DNA of 64,000 nucleotides from Gigaspora rosea (lineage: Eukaryota; Glomeromycota; Glomeromycetes; Diversisporales; Gigasporaceae), in NCBI GenBank assembly GCA_003550325.1, contig QKWP01000101.1:127838-191837 (forward strand), written 5' to 3'. A program made the position numbers and the translations under genes. A model generated the notes under the pieces. That model had not been told where the DNA came from and made no database searches. It saw nothing but the letters and a program-made list of their open reading frames with translations. Of the stretch, positions 11,940-23,989 are shown in pieces. The number at the start of each line of letters is the position of its first letter. The stretch's first letter is position 1.

Positions 11940-12597
11940 TATTTGTAATATTTGTTATATGAATAAGTGTACAACTAGCTACACATGCACTTTTGGTGGC
12001 TAATTTAAGTAGTCCACCTGAAGGCACTAGCTGTCATACCTGTAGACCAACTACAGGACCTGCCTATTTAAACTCTCTGACCCATGCTTCTCCTATTACT
12101 ATCTTACCTATAACCAATATATATTATAGCTTTTCTAGAGTTATTCTCAATAGCCACCAATCTTAGGGCTACTTTACCCTCATAGAAATTGCTAGCCACT
12201 TATAAGAATATGTTCCACATCATATAACTATCATGGTCTTCAGTAACTTGTGCCAAGGCCACATTGTTACCTACATTGCTCTTATAAGGTTCGTTCTGAC
12301 TCTAGTACAACCTTATTTTGGTAGCACCATTAGATCTTCTCTACATCCTTACTTGGGACTTGCCAAACGGGTTTCTGTTTTTCTGGTTCCCTGGATTTGT
12401 GGTGTAACAAACACTATTGTGCCTGAAAGCTCCCATTCAAGATGGTAGAACCAAGGTTACAGGTTTCATACCCAACCAATCTGAGCCACAGTTACCGAAC
12501 ACAGGCCTCTTTTTCATTATTGTCACCAGTGGTATTTGAACTCTCAACCTACTGCTTGGGGTGACAACTTGACTACTTTTCTAAGTTGCCACACCCC
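11940..12597 (-). mobile_element. Probable tRNA-derived SINE
   Basis: Read on the minus strand, the head at 12597 begins GGGGTGTGGCAACTTAG and about 60 bp in has GAGTTCAAATACC (12543-12531). This fits a polymerase III B box (GGTTCRANNCC), and the preceding segment is a plausible but weak A box. The body includes a module repeated at 11610-11760, and the tail module near 11940-12070 recurs on the plus strand at 14430-14550. Multiple copies plus a tRNA-like head suggest a SINE. No A-rich tail or target duplication was found, so the class is tentative. Confidence 0.4.
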
Positions 12598-12599
12598 TG

Positions 12600-13695
12600 A
12601 TTCAATTAAAATATATAATTTGCTTTTATTCTAACAATACTTTTTTAAATTAGAACTTATAAATTATACATATTCTTTTTCAATTTGCCACAATAGTTTT
12701 TTAGCAAAATAAATTTTTTGACCAAATTTCTACTACTATATATTGTAGTCTTCTGATCTTGCTATTTAATATTTAATAGCTAGTCTAAATTAAAATATAC
12801 AGTAAGCTACTGTATTAGTAATACAATCTAACCTAACCACTTTTGAACTTTCTAATAATTTGTTCTTGCTAATTTTAGTAATTTAAAAGTGTACTATTAG
12901 TTATATACTACTATTATATACATTAGTGTTATTCTTAATAAAAAACTAATCAAAAGTAATTATATTATAAAGATACAGGATTCATAATGCATCATACTGC
13001 ATAATATCACATTATGCAATGCAAAAACAAAAAAACTGCATTCACGCATATTACTAGCTACAGATAATGTACCCAATAATTTGGTAATTTTTTGTGAATT
13101 GAAGATTTTTAATATTAAATATATTTCTCTATTTGAAAAATGCTTTTCAAGATTTTATAATAGCAAATGAGAACTCTAATACAAAAAATAGAAGTATAAT
13201 AATTTTTTTTTTAATATATTCAAAAAATTTGTTTATATATAAATAAAATTTGATTATTTTTAATAAATTGTTATAGCTATATTAGGCTGTTTAAAATTAC
13301 AATTTTATTTAATGTTTTCTCTACACTGGCTTCAAGAGTTTTCCTAATTAAACAGACTAATCAGAATGTTTATTGCATCTCAGAATTCTAATAAGTTACA
13401 TGTTTATAAATTAACCAATAATAATGTGATTATTTTTGCAATTTTAACATGATTGTTTAATTTGACCCTTCTTTCTAGTTTACTTAAGCTTCATAAGGGA
13501 ATATTAAATGAAATTATAAATTCAAACAGTCTTATATTGAATATCCCAGAAAAAAAATATAATCTAACTAAAAATATGTATTAATTTGCTTAATAAAAAA
13601 AAATTTGCTAAAAATATTATGGCCAATTCAAATTTTTCTTCAATGAACTTAATAATTCTGAAGCTTGAGAATTATTTGATGGCTCATTCAATAAA
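12600..13695. other. AT-rich intergenic DNA
   Basis: No supported gene, inverted repeat or recognisable element border. Confidence 0.45.
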
Positions 13696-14126
13696 GCATA
13701 TCCGCGGATTTTTGGAATTTACTATTAAAAATTCAAAAAATCTTTAACAGTGAATAACTTTTGTTCCACCAGTCCGTTTTTGACGAAACAACTACCAAAA
13801 TGTTCACATTGATGAGACAGTTCTAATGAACCCAAAATCGCTAAAATCAAATCACTGGATCCAGAGATCGTTGACGATTTGTGTCACTTCGGGTATTTAA
13901 GAATTGGTTTTTTGCAATCCTTAAATACCCGAAGTGACACAAATCATTAGCGATCACTGGATCCAGTGATTGGATTATAACGATTTTGGGTTCATTAGAA
14001 TCGTCTCATCAATGTGAACATTTTGGTAGTTGTTTTATCAAAAACGGACCAGTGGAACAAAAGTTATTCGCTGTTAAAGATTTTTGGAATTTTTAATAAT
14101 AAATTCCAAAAATCCGCAGATATGGC
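13696..14126. mobile_element. Fold-back element (431-bp palindrome)
   Basis: Two arms of about 205 bp, highly similar, flank a 20-bp spacer at 13901-13920. The arms start GCATATCCGCGGATTTTTGG at the left and mirror this at the right. Each arm holds a module with AACTTTTGTTCCAC, GTCCGTTTTTGA, CTACCAAAATG, TTCTAATGAACCCAAAATCG and GGATCCAGAGATCG. Related modules occur four times in the fold-back at 57432-58075 and once at the start of the LTR at 58091. No target duplication was found. Confidence 0.75.
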
Positions 14127-14429
14127 ACCTTTAATAGATTTAAGCTTTGATAAAAATTATGAATTATATTTAAAAAGAAAGCCATTATATTGAAATTATA
14201 CTTTACAAAACTAATTCAGGTTTATTTAAATTATTTTGTACCAGTTTTAATGCTAATATAAAGAACTAAAATAAAGGTAAATTTCTTTAACAATTTTTAT
14301 ATTTTTGAAAATATTGAACTTCTTTGCCACATAAATGCAAATTATTTAAATACAAACCAAAACATAAAGTAGTTTTTAAATAAGAAAAATTGTAGATAAA
14401 GTATAGATTAGATCATATAAATAGGCAAT

Positions 14430-14550
14430 TTTTGTAGTTGGGTTGCAGATATAACAGCCAGTATAGAACCTTCAGGCCGACTACTTAACTTAGGCACCAA
14501 AAGTACATATTAACTAGTTGTAAACTTATTTATACAATAAATACTATAAC
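14430..14550 (+). repeat. Dispersed repeat fragment matching the SINE tail
   Basis: It aligns with the minus strand of about 11945-12070, sharing TAAATAGGCA, TGTAGTTGG, CCTTCAGG, GACTACTTAA and CACCAAAAGT in order. Confidence 0.6.
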
Positions 14551-14933
14551 ACTTTAATAAAGTTATTTGCCAAACAAACACTCCTAAAAAAAATATTAAA
14601 ATAAGTTTTGTAAGTCTGAAAATTTAGCAAAAAATTTTTGAATATCTAAAAATAGAATAGAAATAATTGAAATATTTTTACTATCAATTTGTTGGAAAAT
14701 TATTACATAAATTTAATTTTTATCTAATAATAAAAATATTTTGTGAAGATTATATCTAAAATTAACATTTGGTTGTTTGGGTTATAAAATCCTTATCCGA
14801 CAAACTCATATGATCATGAAAAAATTTCTTACTGTTATTTTTTCATGTGTTATGACGTAAACATGGTTATTTAAATTAAAACTCAGCGAGCAACTCCCTA
14901 CCTATCATGATCATAAATTGCCGGATAACCATA

Positions 14934-15041
14934 TTGGGCAAATTGTCGAATACAGTAATTCGGCAAATGATTGGCTACACGTGCCGCAGAGTGGGACGTG
15001 ATCATTTGCCAAATTACCGTCATTCTACAATTTTTGCCCAA
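14934..15041. mobile_element. 108-bp TA-flanked MITE
   Basis: Near-palindromic arms start TTGGGCAAATTGTCGAAT and end CAATTTTTGCCCAA, with inner arms ATTCGGCAAATGAT and ATCATTTGCCAAAT. TA dinucleotides sit at 14932-14933 and 15042-15043, consistent with a Tc1/mariner-type MITE. Confidence 0.6.
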
Positions 15042-15043
15042 TA

Positions 15044-17592
15044 TTGTATATTTATTTACTATTTACTCAAAAAAATTTTCTATGCCGTAGGGTCATTTTC
15101 AAAGCAAAAGCCAATGTATTCACAGAAATAGGACTATGGCTTTTAAATTCTTATAATTATATGGGTTGTAACTTTTATTATTTAAAAAAATTTTAGTATA
15201 TAAAATATAAAAAAATTTATCGTTGAATAATAAATTGATTATATATTATATATATTAAAAATTACAAATAAATACAACCTTTTGAAGAACTTTTATATGC
15301 GACAAAAAAAAATCCCTAGAAATAGGCATAATTATCTTATAGACAATAATGCAAATTTAGTCTCAGAAAATAATCTATATTTAATAGTAGAAAGGGGTGC
15401 AAAATTATTGATGGTATAGAAAGTAAGGGTAAACAAATACTTTGGCATAAGAGAAAATGATACAGGCAGTTTATAAATAGTGGAGGGTAGTTACGTTCTT
15501 GATAATAATATAAAGTCTAAAGAAATCTATTTATATTTGAAGTAATGAATCAAACAATGTATCGATCAATCAATTAGTTGTAATCTTAAACAAATCAATA
15601 ATTTATCAAATAATCAATCAATAAACAATAAATAAAACAAGGAGCATTAATTTAATGCCAACAAGAAACATGAGAATTCAATTACACAAATAAATTTTTA
15701 TAAGTTGCCTTCAGCTTTAAAATACCTACTAACTTATGTGTTTAGAACTTATAAGACAGATTGAAGTCTAAAGAACTTTATTGAGAAGTAAAATCCAAGT
15801 CTTTATATCAAATATACTCAATTCAAGGAACAACTTCTACCTGCTATCTAATTATCATTTCACATCATCCAATTCTTTGAAAACAATCCCTTCTATAACA
15901 ATCATAATCCCATCACATACACATGTCTGATTCAAGATACCACTCGAATGTTCACATACAAGGCTTGTGTAAAGTTCAATATTGCATTAGCAGATTCCTA
16001 AAAATACTTGAATGCCGCCTGGTACCATGAGTACCAGGGACACGTAAAAATTTGTAAATAAATTTTTCCAAATTTTAACATAATATCTCTTTTTGTAGGT
16101 CCAAAGTCGCCTTTTGATCACGTGGAATAATCAGCCATAGGCCGATCAAAGCACCGGGTCAACAGAAAAGGGACACGGGTCATTATTAGTCATGTGACAT
16201 GGCCTAAATTATAAAGTTAATTTCGTAATGCCGGCCAAAATCCAAATTTTCCAAATATTCGCTGATATCCAAATAAAGATCTGTGATTTGATATCCAAAT
16301 TTTTACGAGTACTTCAGAAGATCTAGTGCCTTTCAAGAGACGCTTAGTCATGACTTCTTAGTTGAGCGTAAAATGGGGATTGAGGATCTGGTTCCCATCC
16401 GGCGGTCGATCTAATTCGTATTCGGAAATTATATAGGAAATAAAAGTATATGTATAACAATAACAAATAAAGTAACTGGTAATATAGAAGAATGTTCGTA
16501 TTTTTATCCTCTATCCCACAATTGTTCCCACTCGAATGTCAGAATCACGCCATATCAAAGCTTCTTTTATCTTGCATTTAATGTCCTTCCCGATTTAGAT
16601 AAATTCATTCAATCGGCGGGCTGTGCAGTTTTTAACGGGTGATCACGGTACCGGCAAAATCGACGTCACGTGTTGGACCGATTAATTTCTACCCTAACAG
16701 TATGATGATCGATCATCGACCAGAATTAATGAAAAAGACGGTTTGAGAGTTCAGGGTGATCACCGTAGAGGGTTTTGATCTTAACAATTAATTTTTAAGA
16801 AACAGGAGTAAAAAAAAAATTTAAGTTCCGGGTGTAACATCGGGTTAAAAAACTTCAATAGTAAGTAAATGCTTTGTGTTCAAGCATTAGTAATCGAGAC
16901 AACAATTGACCCTCTTTAAGATAATTTCGCTAAGTGAAATTTATTTCCCGACACTTTTTGACCCATCAATTAATGCGCTTGAGAATACCCTATTCACTTT
17001 TCATTTATTTTATTTATTCACATCAGTTTAATTCGTACGTATTACCTAATAACCATTTGTCAATCGATAAGCTTTTCAATTCTTATTTATATTTATTTGT
17101 GCTATGAGCTATTCGTTTCTCACTAAATTATTTTGTAATTATTAATCAAAGTTTTGAGGTGAACTATTTATCTCTTATTTTTTTCAATATTAGTATAATT
17201 GTGATCATAACTATAATATTTATCATTTGAAGTAATCGAAACAAGCAATTAATTAAAATGATTTTCCTAATTATTTTGCTGTAAATTTATAGTGTCAACT
17301 CTATTAAAAAAAAAAAAAAAGGTTAAAGCTCTAGATAATGTTTGAGGACACCACAAATGATTATTGTCCTATTAGTTTTTTTTATCGACTTGAAGTTACA
17401 ACTTCAAGTATCAGAAGTTAAAGAATCATCCAAAGTGTGTGACATAGTTTATCTGCGTTAACCTAATTTAAACGATGAATTTCAAAATTTATAAATTTGG
17501 CCAGAAGATAATTTTTTTGGTCTAAAAAAGAAAATTTGGCCTGCTTCATGGTAAAATTGGTCGGGAGATATCTATGATTTAATGAAATTTTA
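15044..17592. other. Intergenic DNA, less AT-rich than its surroundings
   Basis: No open frame that I can support. From about 16020 to 16790 the sequence is less AT-rich, with CACGTG-type E-boxes (CACGTGG near 16119, CACGTGTTGG near 16667) and GATCACGG motifs. This could be old promoter or UTR sequence, but no attached gene is visible. Confidence 0.35.
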
Positions 17593-17823
17593 CAGGAGGG
17601 TCACAAAATTCTGGGTCGAATGCGTCGGATCTAGTCAGCGTTTAGCCCAGTTGTCAGTAGATTCTATAGCAAAATTATCAGCTGGGCATTTTTTACTTAA
17701 TAAAATGGATATGATTTCATTAATAAAATTTTTTATGATCTTGGGGCAAAATTGATTAATTCCGATCTAGCCAACCCTGATTCTGATGCACTATCCCGAC
17801 CCGGAAGTTTGGTGACCCTCCTG
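17593..17823. mobile_element. 231-bp inverted-repeat element
   Basis: Terminal repeats CAGGAGGGTCACAAAATTC and, mirrored, CAGGAGGGTCACCAAACTTC (right) are followed by GGGTCG in both. No clear target duplication is seen, so the superfamily is left open. The CAGG start would fit a hAT-type MITE. Confidence 0.55.
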
Positions 17824-18991
17824 CATGAGTTGTTTAATGGGCGTCTGTGGATACGTTAGTAGAATATTAAGTAATTTTGTTCTGACAGATCATAAGTTAT
17901 GTCACATCATTTTTGAGGGTCACTCTGCATAATTTAAATATTAGCAGTTAATTATTAACGCATGCAAAGGTCTAATTTCAGTGGATAATTTTAGCTAGCG
18001 AACCTCAAGCATGACAATATTGCACATCATAATGTACTGAATTTATGTTCCAGAAACAAATAGACACAAATTGACATATGATAATTCAAAATTTTTTTTT
18101 TTCAGAAAATAAATCCGACTTAAATATACATATAATTTTGCAACTCTTGAATAGAGCAGCCGTGAAGTATCTAAATTAATTCATTTGCTTCTCCTTTAAT
18201 TTTGTAAGTATAGTTACTATTTAATCAAAAATTTATTTTGACATCGCCAAATTACAAAATACCAAAACTATAATTATAATTAAGGTATTTCTAAACTTTT
18301 TACAAACTACGAAAGTAAGAGATATGTGACAAAATTATTGGTTAAAATAAAAGATTTAATATTGCATAGAATTGCTTTATCAAAATTCAATGTTTCAAGA
18401 CTTCACAACAGATTTATATATTATGTTATTAACCGTGCTCAATGGCACCAGTTCTTGTTAGTATTAATATTGTCCCAAATAATTTTAATAAGTTTAACTT
18501 TGAATTTTAAATAAAAGGTATAAAAACAATAATTGAAATTTTATTTGTTGTTAAAATTTGAACGATTTAAAATATTTAAGTTTTCAAAATTTCATGGAAC
18601 CGAGAATTTAGATTAACATTCGCACTAGTTTTTGTATAAGTTCAAGATAGTTGACTCAGTAAAATATTACCTTGCAATGTACTACTGCACTAACAAACAA
18701 TACAGTATTAAGAATATTAAGCTTGTTCAAATTTTGTTATAGCAATATGTTGTTTTCAGCGGATTAATTATGACAAAAAATTTCAATGCATATACTCATT
18801 TGCGACAAGACATTTCAATCCATAGATATCAGATAATTTTAATAAATAAGCAGGCAAATCGCATAAAATCAAGTTATTTGTTAGCTTTTTTCACGTTGCT
18901 TAGTTAGTGCTAAAAATCCATAAATATAAAATGAAGAGTTAAATAAATTCAAGACTAGTTGATTGACATATTAAATCTCATAAGTCACCTG
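17824..18991. other. Intergenic DNA downstream of the first Sel1 gene
   Basis: It contains the presumed 3-prime flank of the minus-strand gene ending at 18992. A 62-codon frame at 18326-18514 resembles nothing known. GAGGGTCACTCTG near 17917 echoes the terminus of the element to the left. Confidence 0.4.
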
Positions 18992-21609
18992 TTATTTCAA
19001 TTCCATTTCATTAACAATTTCGGCAGCTTTTTTAAAATATATAAATGCCTTATACTCATCTATTTCAACTCCAATTCCATAAAGATAACAATATCCAACG
19101 TTATTTGTTCCACTAGCATTTTCCAAATTAGCAGATTTTTGGTAATAAAGAAATGCTTTATTCTCATCCTTTTTAACACCAATTCCATTTTCATAACAAT
19201 AACCAACTTCAGACATTCCTCCAGAATTTCCCATCTCTGCAGACTTTTGATAGTAAAAAAATGCCTTATTTCCATCTGCTTCAACTCCAATTCCATTTCG
19301 ATAACAATAACCAAGATTACATGTTCCAGTTGAGTGCCCCATGTCAGCTGATTTTTGAAAATAAGTAAATGCTTTATTTTCGTCCTTTTCAACACCAAAA
19401 CCATTTTGATAGCAATACCCGACTTCATTCATTCCACTAGAATCTCCCATATCTGCAGACTTTTGGTAAAGGGTAAATGCCTTAGATTCATCTTTTTCAA
19501 CACCGATACCATTTTGATAATAATAGCCAAGATTATGAGTTCCTCTAGAATTTCCCATATCTGCAGATTTTTTATATTGAATAAACGCTTTATGTTTATC
19601 TTTTCCAACCCCAGTTCCCTCTTGATAACAATAAGCAAGGTAACACATTCCAGTAGCATGTCCCATATCTGCAGACTTTTGATAATTAAGGAATGCCTTG
19701 TGTTTATCTTTCTTAACCCCAATCCCATTATCATAGCAATATCCAAGATTACATATGCCAGTAGCATGTCCCATATCAGCTGATTTTTGAAAATAGACAA
19801 ATGCTAGATGTTCATCCTTTTCAACACCAATTCCGTTTTGATAACAATAGCCTACTTCATTCATTCCACTAGAATTTCTTAAATTTGCGGACTTTTGATA
19901 ATAAATGAATGCAATGTGTTCGTCTTTTTCAACTCCAATTCCATTTTTATAACAAACACCAACTTCATACATTCCACTGGCATTTCCCAAATCGGCAGAT
20001 TTTTTATAATTAAGAAATGCATTATGTTCATCTTTCTCAACACCAACACCATTACTATAACAATAACCAACATTATACGTTCCACTAGAATTTCCCAAAT
20101 TCGAAGATTTTTGAAAATAACTAAATGCTTGATGTTCATCTTTTTCAACACCAACACCATTTTGATAACAATATCCAACTTCATTCATTCCACTAGCATA
20201 TCCCATCTCTGCAGATTTTTTATAATAAATAAATGCCTTGAGTTCATCCTTTTCTCTTCCGATTCCATTCTTGTAACAGTAACCAAGGTTATACGTTCCA
20301 CTAGCGCTCCTCATTTCGGCAGATTTTTGATAAAAGGAGAATGCTTTGTGTTTGTCCTTTTCAACGCCGATACCATTTTGATAACAATAACCGACTGAGG
20401 ATATTCCGTTAGCATCTCCCATCTCAGCAGATTTTTGGTAAAACGTAAACGCTTTATGTTCATCCTTTTCAACTCCAATGCCATTTTGATGACAATATCC
20501 AACCCAAGACATTCCATTAGAATCACCCATATCTGCAGACATTTGATAGTGAATGAATGCTTTACATTCATCTTTTTCAACACCAATTCCATTCCTATAG
20601 CAATATCCTACCAAAGAAGTGCCACCTGAATCGCCCATTTCTGAAGATTTTTGATAGTATGTAAATGCTTTTTTTTCATCTTTTTCAACACCAATTCCAT
20701 TTTGATAACAATAACCAACATCATACATCCCATCCGTGTGCCCAATATCTGCAGATTTTTTATAATGAATAAATGCTTTCTTTTCATCCTTTTCAACACC
20801 AATTCCATTTTTATAACAATAGGCAAGCGAAATCATTCCATTGGAATTTCCCAAATCGGCAGATTTTTGATAGTAATCGAATGCTTTACGCTCATCCTTT
20901 TCAATACAGATTCCATTTTGATAACAATAACCAATATTATATATTCCGAGAGCATGTCCAATTTCAGCAGATTTTTGATAACAAAGATATGCTTTATATT
21001 CATCTTTTTCGACACCAAATCCATATTGATAGCAATCACCGAGCCTATTGATTCCGTAGGCATTTTCCATTTCAACAGATTTTTGATAACAGGTAAATGC
21101 TTTTTGTTTATCCATTTCTACCCCAATTCCAACATCATAACAACCTCCAACATTACAAATTCCAGTTGAACTTCCCATCTCAGCAGATTTTTGATAATAA
21201 TTGAATGCTTTATTTTTGTCTTTTTTAACCCATCTTCCAAGCTGATAACAATAACCAAGAATGTTTTGAATAATATGATTTGTTTGATTATTTGAACACC
21301 AATTAATTATATCTTCCGGTCTAAGCTGTTTATCTGTCAAATGTTTTTCTATTATATTAAGAATTGTTGTGGCGTAATTTCCTTTTTTTTCTTCTTCTTT
21401 ATGCAGATCACATAATTCTTCAACCGTTCTATTCAAAATGCCTTACGGAACATAATCATTACATAAAAATATTGTAAGTAAAATGATTGTTGAAAAAAAA
21501 ATTCATGAATCAATTCTTTGATCTTGAATAATAACTTTATTAATAACTCACCATCCTTTACAGAACATTCTTTGGATGAGCTATTAGGAAATCCTTCCTT
21601 GTTTGACAT
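18992..21609 (-). CDS. Sel1-repeat protein, 21 repeats (two exons)
   Basis: This is a predicted 835-residue protein. Exon 1 (21609-21552) starts at ATG and encodes MSNKEGFPNSSSKECSVKD. A 110-bp intron (21551-21442, donor GTGAGT, acceptor AAG) follows and keeps frame into exon 2. I chose this start because the paralog at 31509 begins MSDKENLPN, and because the long exon-2 frame has no ATG before the conserved region. Residues 20-78 form a helical lead-in (VEELCDLHKEEEKKGNY). Residues 79 to the end hold 21 tandem 36-residue Sel1 units, consensus GYCYxNGIGVEKDExKAFxYYQKSAEMGxxxG. Sel1 units fold as TPR-like helix pairs and usually serve as scaffolds. I see no signal peptide, membrane segment or catalytic domain. 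Family members in mycorrhizal fungi are numerous; the exact partner is unknown. Confidence 0.9.
21442..21551 (-). other. Intron of the 21-repeat Sel1 gene
   Basis: It opens GTGAGT and closes with AG (minus strand), is 110 bp long and in phase 1. The paralog at 31509 is uninterrupted here and instead encodes a longer N-terminal spacer. Confidence 0.75.
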
Positions 21610-22675
21610 GTTAATGCAAAAAAAAAAATTGTATGTTAATAGAATTTGAGTGAAAACGATCATGCTTAAGTTATTAATGACAAACATGCGCCATTACTAT
21701 GCATTGTAACGTAACTCATGCAATGTATTGGTGTCAGAACTTGCAAATATTCAAATCCATATATGGTAACATAAAGCACCGTAATTAATTGAATTATAAC
21801 TGATAATAAAACGTAAGTACGTGCGTACATATTTACGTAAAGTATGTGCATACCATAAATAATTGCGACAGGTGCCTTGAATGCCATAAAAGTTTAAACT
21901 ACAAAAATTTAAAGTTGTAAACCGCAGAATAAAGACGAAAACGCTCATATAACTGATGATTGTGTTGACTTGTAAGCTATCTCAGTGTCTAGTCTGTGGT
22001 TCGATTTTCTATACTTTAGTTGTATACATTAAATATAATGACTTTAAATTGGTGTTTCAGGCTAAACTATTTTCGAATCCGAAACGCTTTGTCGGGATTA
22101 CAGTTTCGTCCCTAAGTCCGAGATCATCCGAAACTAAGTCATTTCGCCGAAAGGCTATTTACCTGGTTACATAGAGTTATGATTAGCATTTTATTAGTTG
22201 CAAGTACGTATATATTATTAGTAAATTATCAATTTTTATCCGACATGTCCTATATGCACACTGGACGTTTTTCATATATATTATTCGATGATCACTTTCT
22301 AATCATCCGATAACTCAATTTTCGATCATTCCATATTTAAAATACTCATTTTTGGTAATTTTATTAGAGGTTTTATTTTTGCAAAGCTAAGTATTTATTA
22401 ATTTACAGTTAAACAGTTAAATTTATGAAATCTAACTAATTTTCAAATTTATTTTTAGGTCATAACTTTGTGAGAGGAAGTTGAATAATGATATTATTAA
22501 CTACAGATAAAGGTTTTCGACGTTTTTCATAAAAGTCAACATCGGAAAATCAGAGGATAAGGAGTTTAAAGGTGCCATCACAGAAGAATAAGGGTAAGTT
22601 TGAGTATGAGGATTTAATTTTGAAAGCTTTGAAGTCCTAACCTTTATTTGAATTTAGAACTTGAGGCAGAATTTA
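21610..22675. other. 5-prime flank of the Sel1 gene and intergenic DNA
   Basis: The first few hundred bases should hold the minus-strand promoter; a run of about ten A on the plus strand lies just upstream of the ATG. A palindromic TACGTAAGTACGTGCGTACATA stretch lies near 21811. No other gene is supported. Confidence 0.35.
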
Positions 22676-22830
22676 CCGTAGGAACTTCTGTTGCTTGTGC
22701 CGTAGAAATTTCTGTTACTTGTGCCGTAGGAACTTCAATTCCTGTGCTGTGGAAGTTTGAATTGCTTGTGCCGTAGAAATTTCTGTTGCTTGTGACGTAT
22801 GAACTTCAATTACTTGTGCTGTATGAACTT
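22676..22830 (-). repeat. 24-bp tandem repeat, about 6-7 units
   Basis: Units of the form CCGTAGAAATTTCTGTTGCTTGTG follow each other with a few changes, and one unit is 23 bp. On the minus strand the first units read as an 8-residue repeat, AQATEIST/AQAIQTST, until the short unit changes the frame. It may be a relic of a repeat-containing coding exon, but no gene around it is recognisable. Confidence 0.65.
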
Positions 22831-23034
22831 GGGTTGTAAGACTTGGGTCGTTTGTGCTTCAATAAGTTCAATTTTCATAATCTCAACAGTTGTATATTTT
22901 AAAATTGTAATAAGTTAATAAAAAGCATTAAATCTGAAGTGTTTTAAAATATAGCATACAAATATCCAAATACATATTTACCTTGAATGGAAATGAAGAA
23001 CAAGGGGTAAACGAAAGAAAATTAGTAAGCGAAA

Positions 23035-23410
23035 TGTCACGGGCTAAACGTGATACTTTCCGATGATCATTAAAGTAGTAATACTGCGCCACATTTCATG
23101 TGGAATAATGCATGTACGAGGCTTAGCCGAAATGTGGGGTGATTTAGAAATCATACGATACATATGGCATGATAAAGTCGTATGAGATTCCCGATTCCCA
23201 TAATATTCAGAAAGTATAAAAGGAAGCAAGTGCGCTCTTCTTAAAAAAGAGCTGCGGATTATCGATAGTTAAATCCAATAAAGACTATAATAAAAGACTA
23301 TATTAATACATAAGTCACTTCGATACTAAATCGGGTTAAATCACCAAGTCACGCCTCTGGCGAGTTGCGTCAATTGCATCAAATAAAGTGCTGTCCGATT
23401 CTCCCTGTAA
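23035..23410 (+). mobile_element. Solo LTR, Gypsy-related (fossil)
   Basis: It starts TGTCACGGG and shares with the LTR at 46363-47855 the order TGTCACRGG, CACCACATTT-like block, AAAGTATAAAAG with TATA-box character, CTCTTCT, TTAAATC, and GTTAAATCACCAAGTCA. No internal region is attached, so it looks like a solo LTR left by recombination. It is clearly diverged from the other copy, hence old. The right border is approximate. Confidence 0.6.
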
Positions 23411-23984
23411 AAAAGTAAAACATTGGAAAGTTTAAATGATTAAAAAGTGATCGATTAATATATATACGAAAAACGACAGTGCATACGTTAGACATTACGG
23501 ATAAAAATGTTATCAGTTAAGTTGTAACCTAAGTTACTATATACTTCGCCACGTGATTTACATAGTAACCTAGCGATAAATCAGTTATCATCTACAACCT
23601 AATCAATAGCAAGTACATATGATGTCAGATAAAGGGAATGACCATCGGGAAATTAACTGTAACCGTTTCGCCATTTTGGGTTTCTCCGCTTCACCTGTGC
23701 GTCCCAAAGCATTATTTGAGACATACAATTTAATATAGTCGATATTTAATTTGATCAAATGCAAGTCAATTTTATTTTTATAAAATCTTCATCCAAATTA
23801 ATTATTAGCTTTCTTTAAATTTTATTTCTACGTGATATGATGAAATTACGGAAATGGAGGTTTTTTTTTGGTTGTTGTTAATAGTTAAGCACAAAAATAA
23901 GTCATTAATCCCAAAATTCATTACCATTTTGGCTAAATTGTTAATTCTACCGTGGCTTAAAAATGTGCTAATTATATAGAAACC
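23411..23984. other. Intergenic DNA
   Basis: No supported gene. A segment near 23575-23630 (AATCAGTTATCATC then CAAGTACATAT) recurs near 26845-26890, so it is repeat-derived. Confidence 0.4.
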
Positions 23985-23989
23985 TATAA

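Noticed and set aside
16660-16675. CACGTG-type motifs as promoter elements
   Set aside because: No gene starts nearby, so no regulatory role can be supported.
18326-18514. 62-codon frame downstream of the first Sel1 gene
   Set aside because: No recognisable motif and no neighbouring exon. Could be chance.
18959-21169. Many open frames of 60-170 codons on both strands within the first Sel1 gene
   Set aside because: They are side effects of a 108-bp coding repeat: each is rich in Ile, Phe, Leu and Asn and repeats with the same period. The same applies to 31852-32906.
18992-21436. Regular 108-bp spacing that could suggest a CRISPR-like or satellite array
   Set aside because: The period equals 36 codons of the Sel1 repeat, and variation is concentrated at protein-tolerant positions. 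This is a coding repeat.
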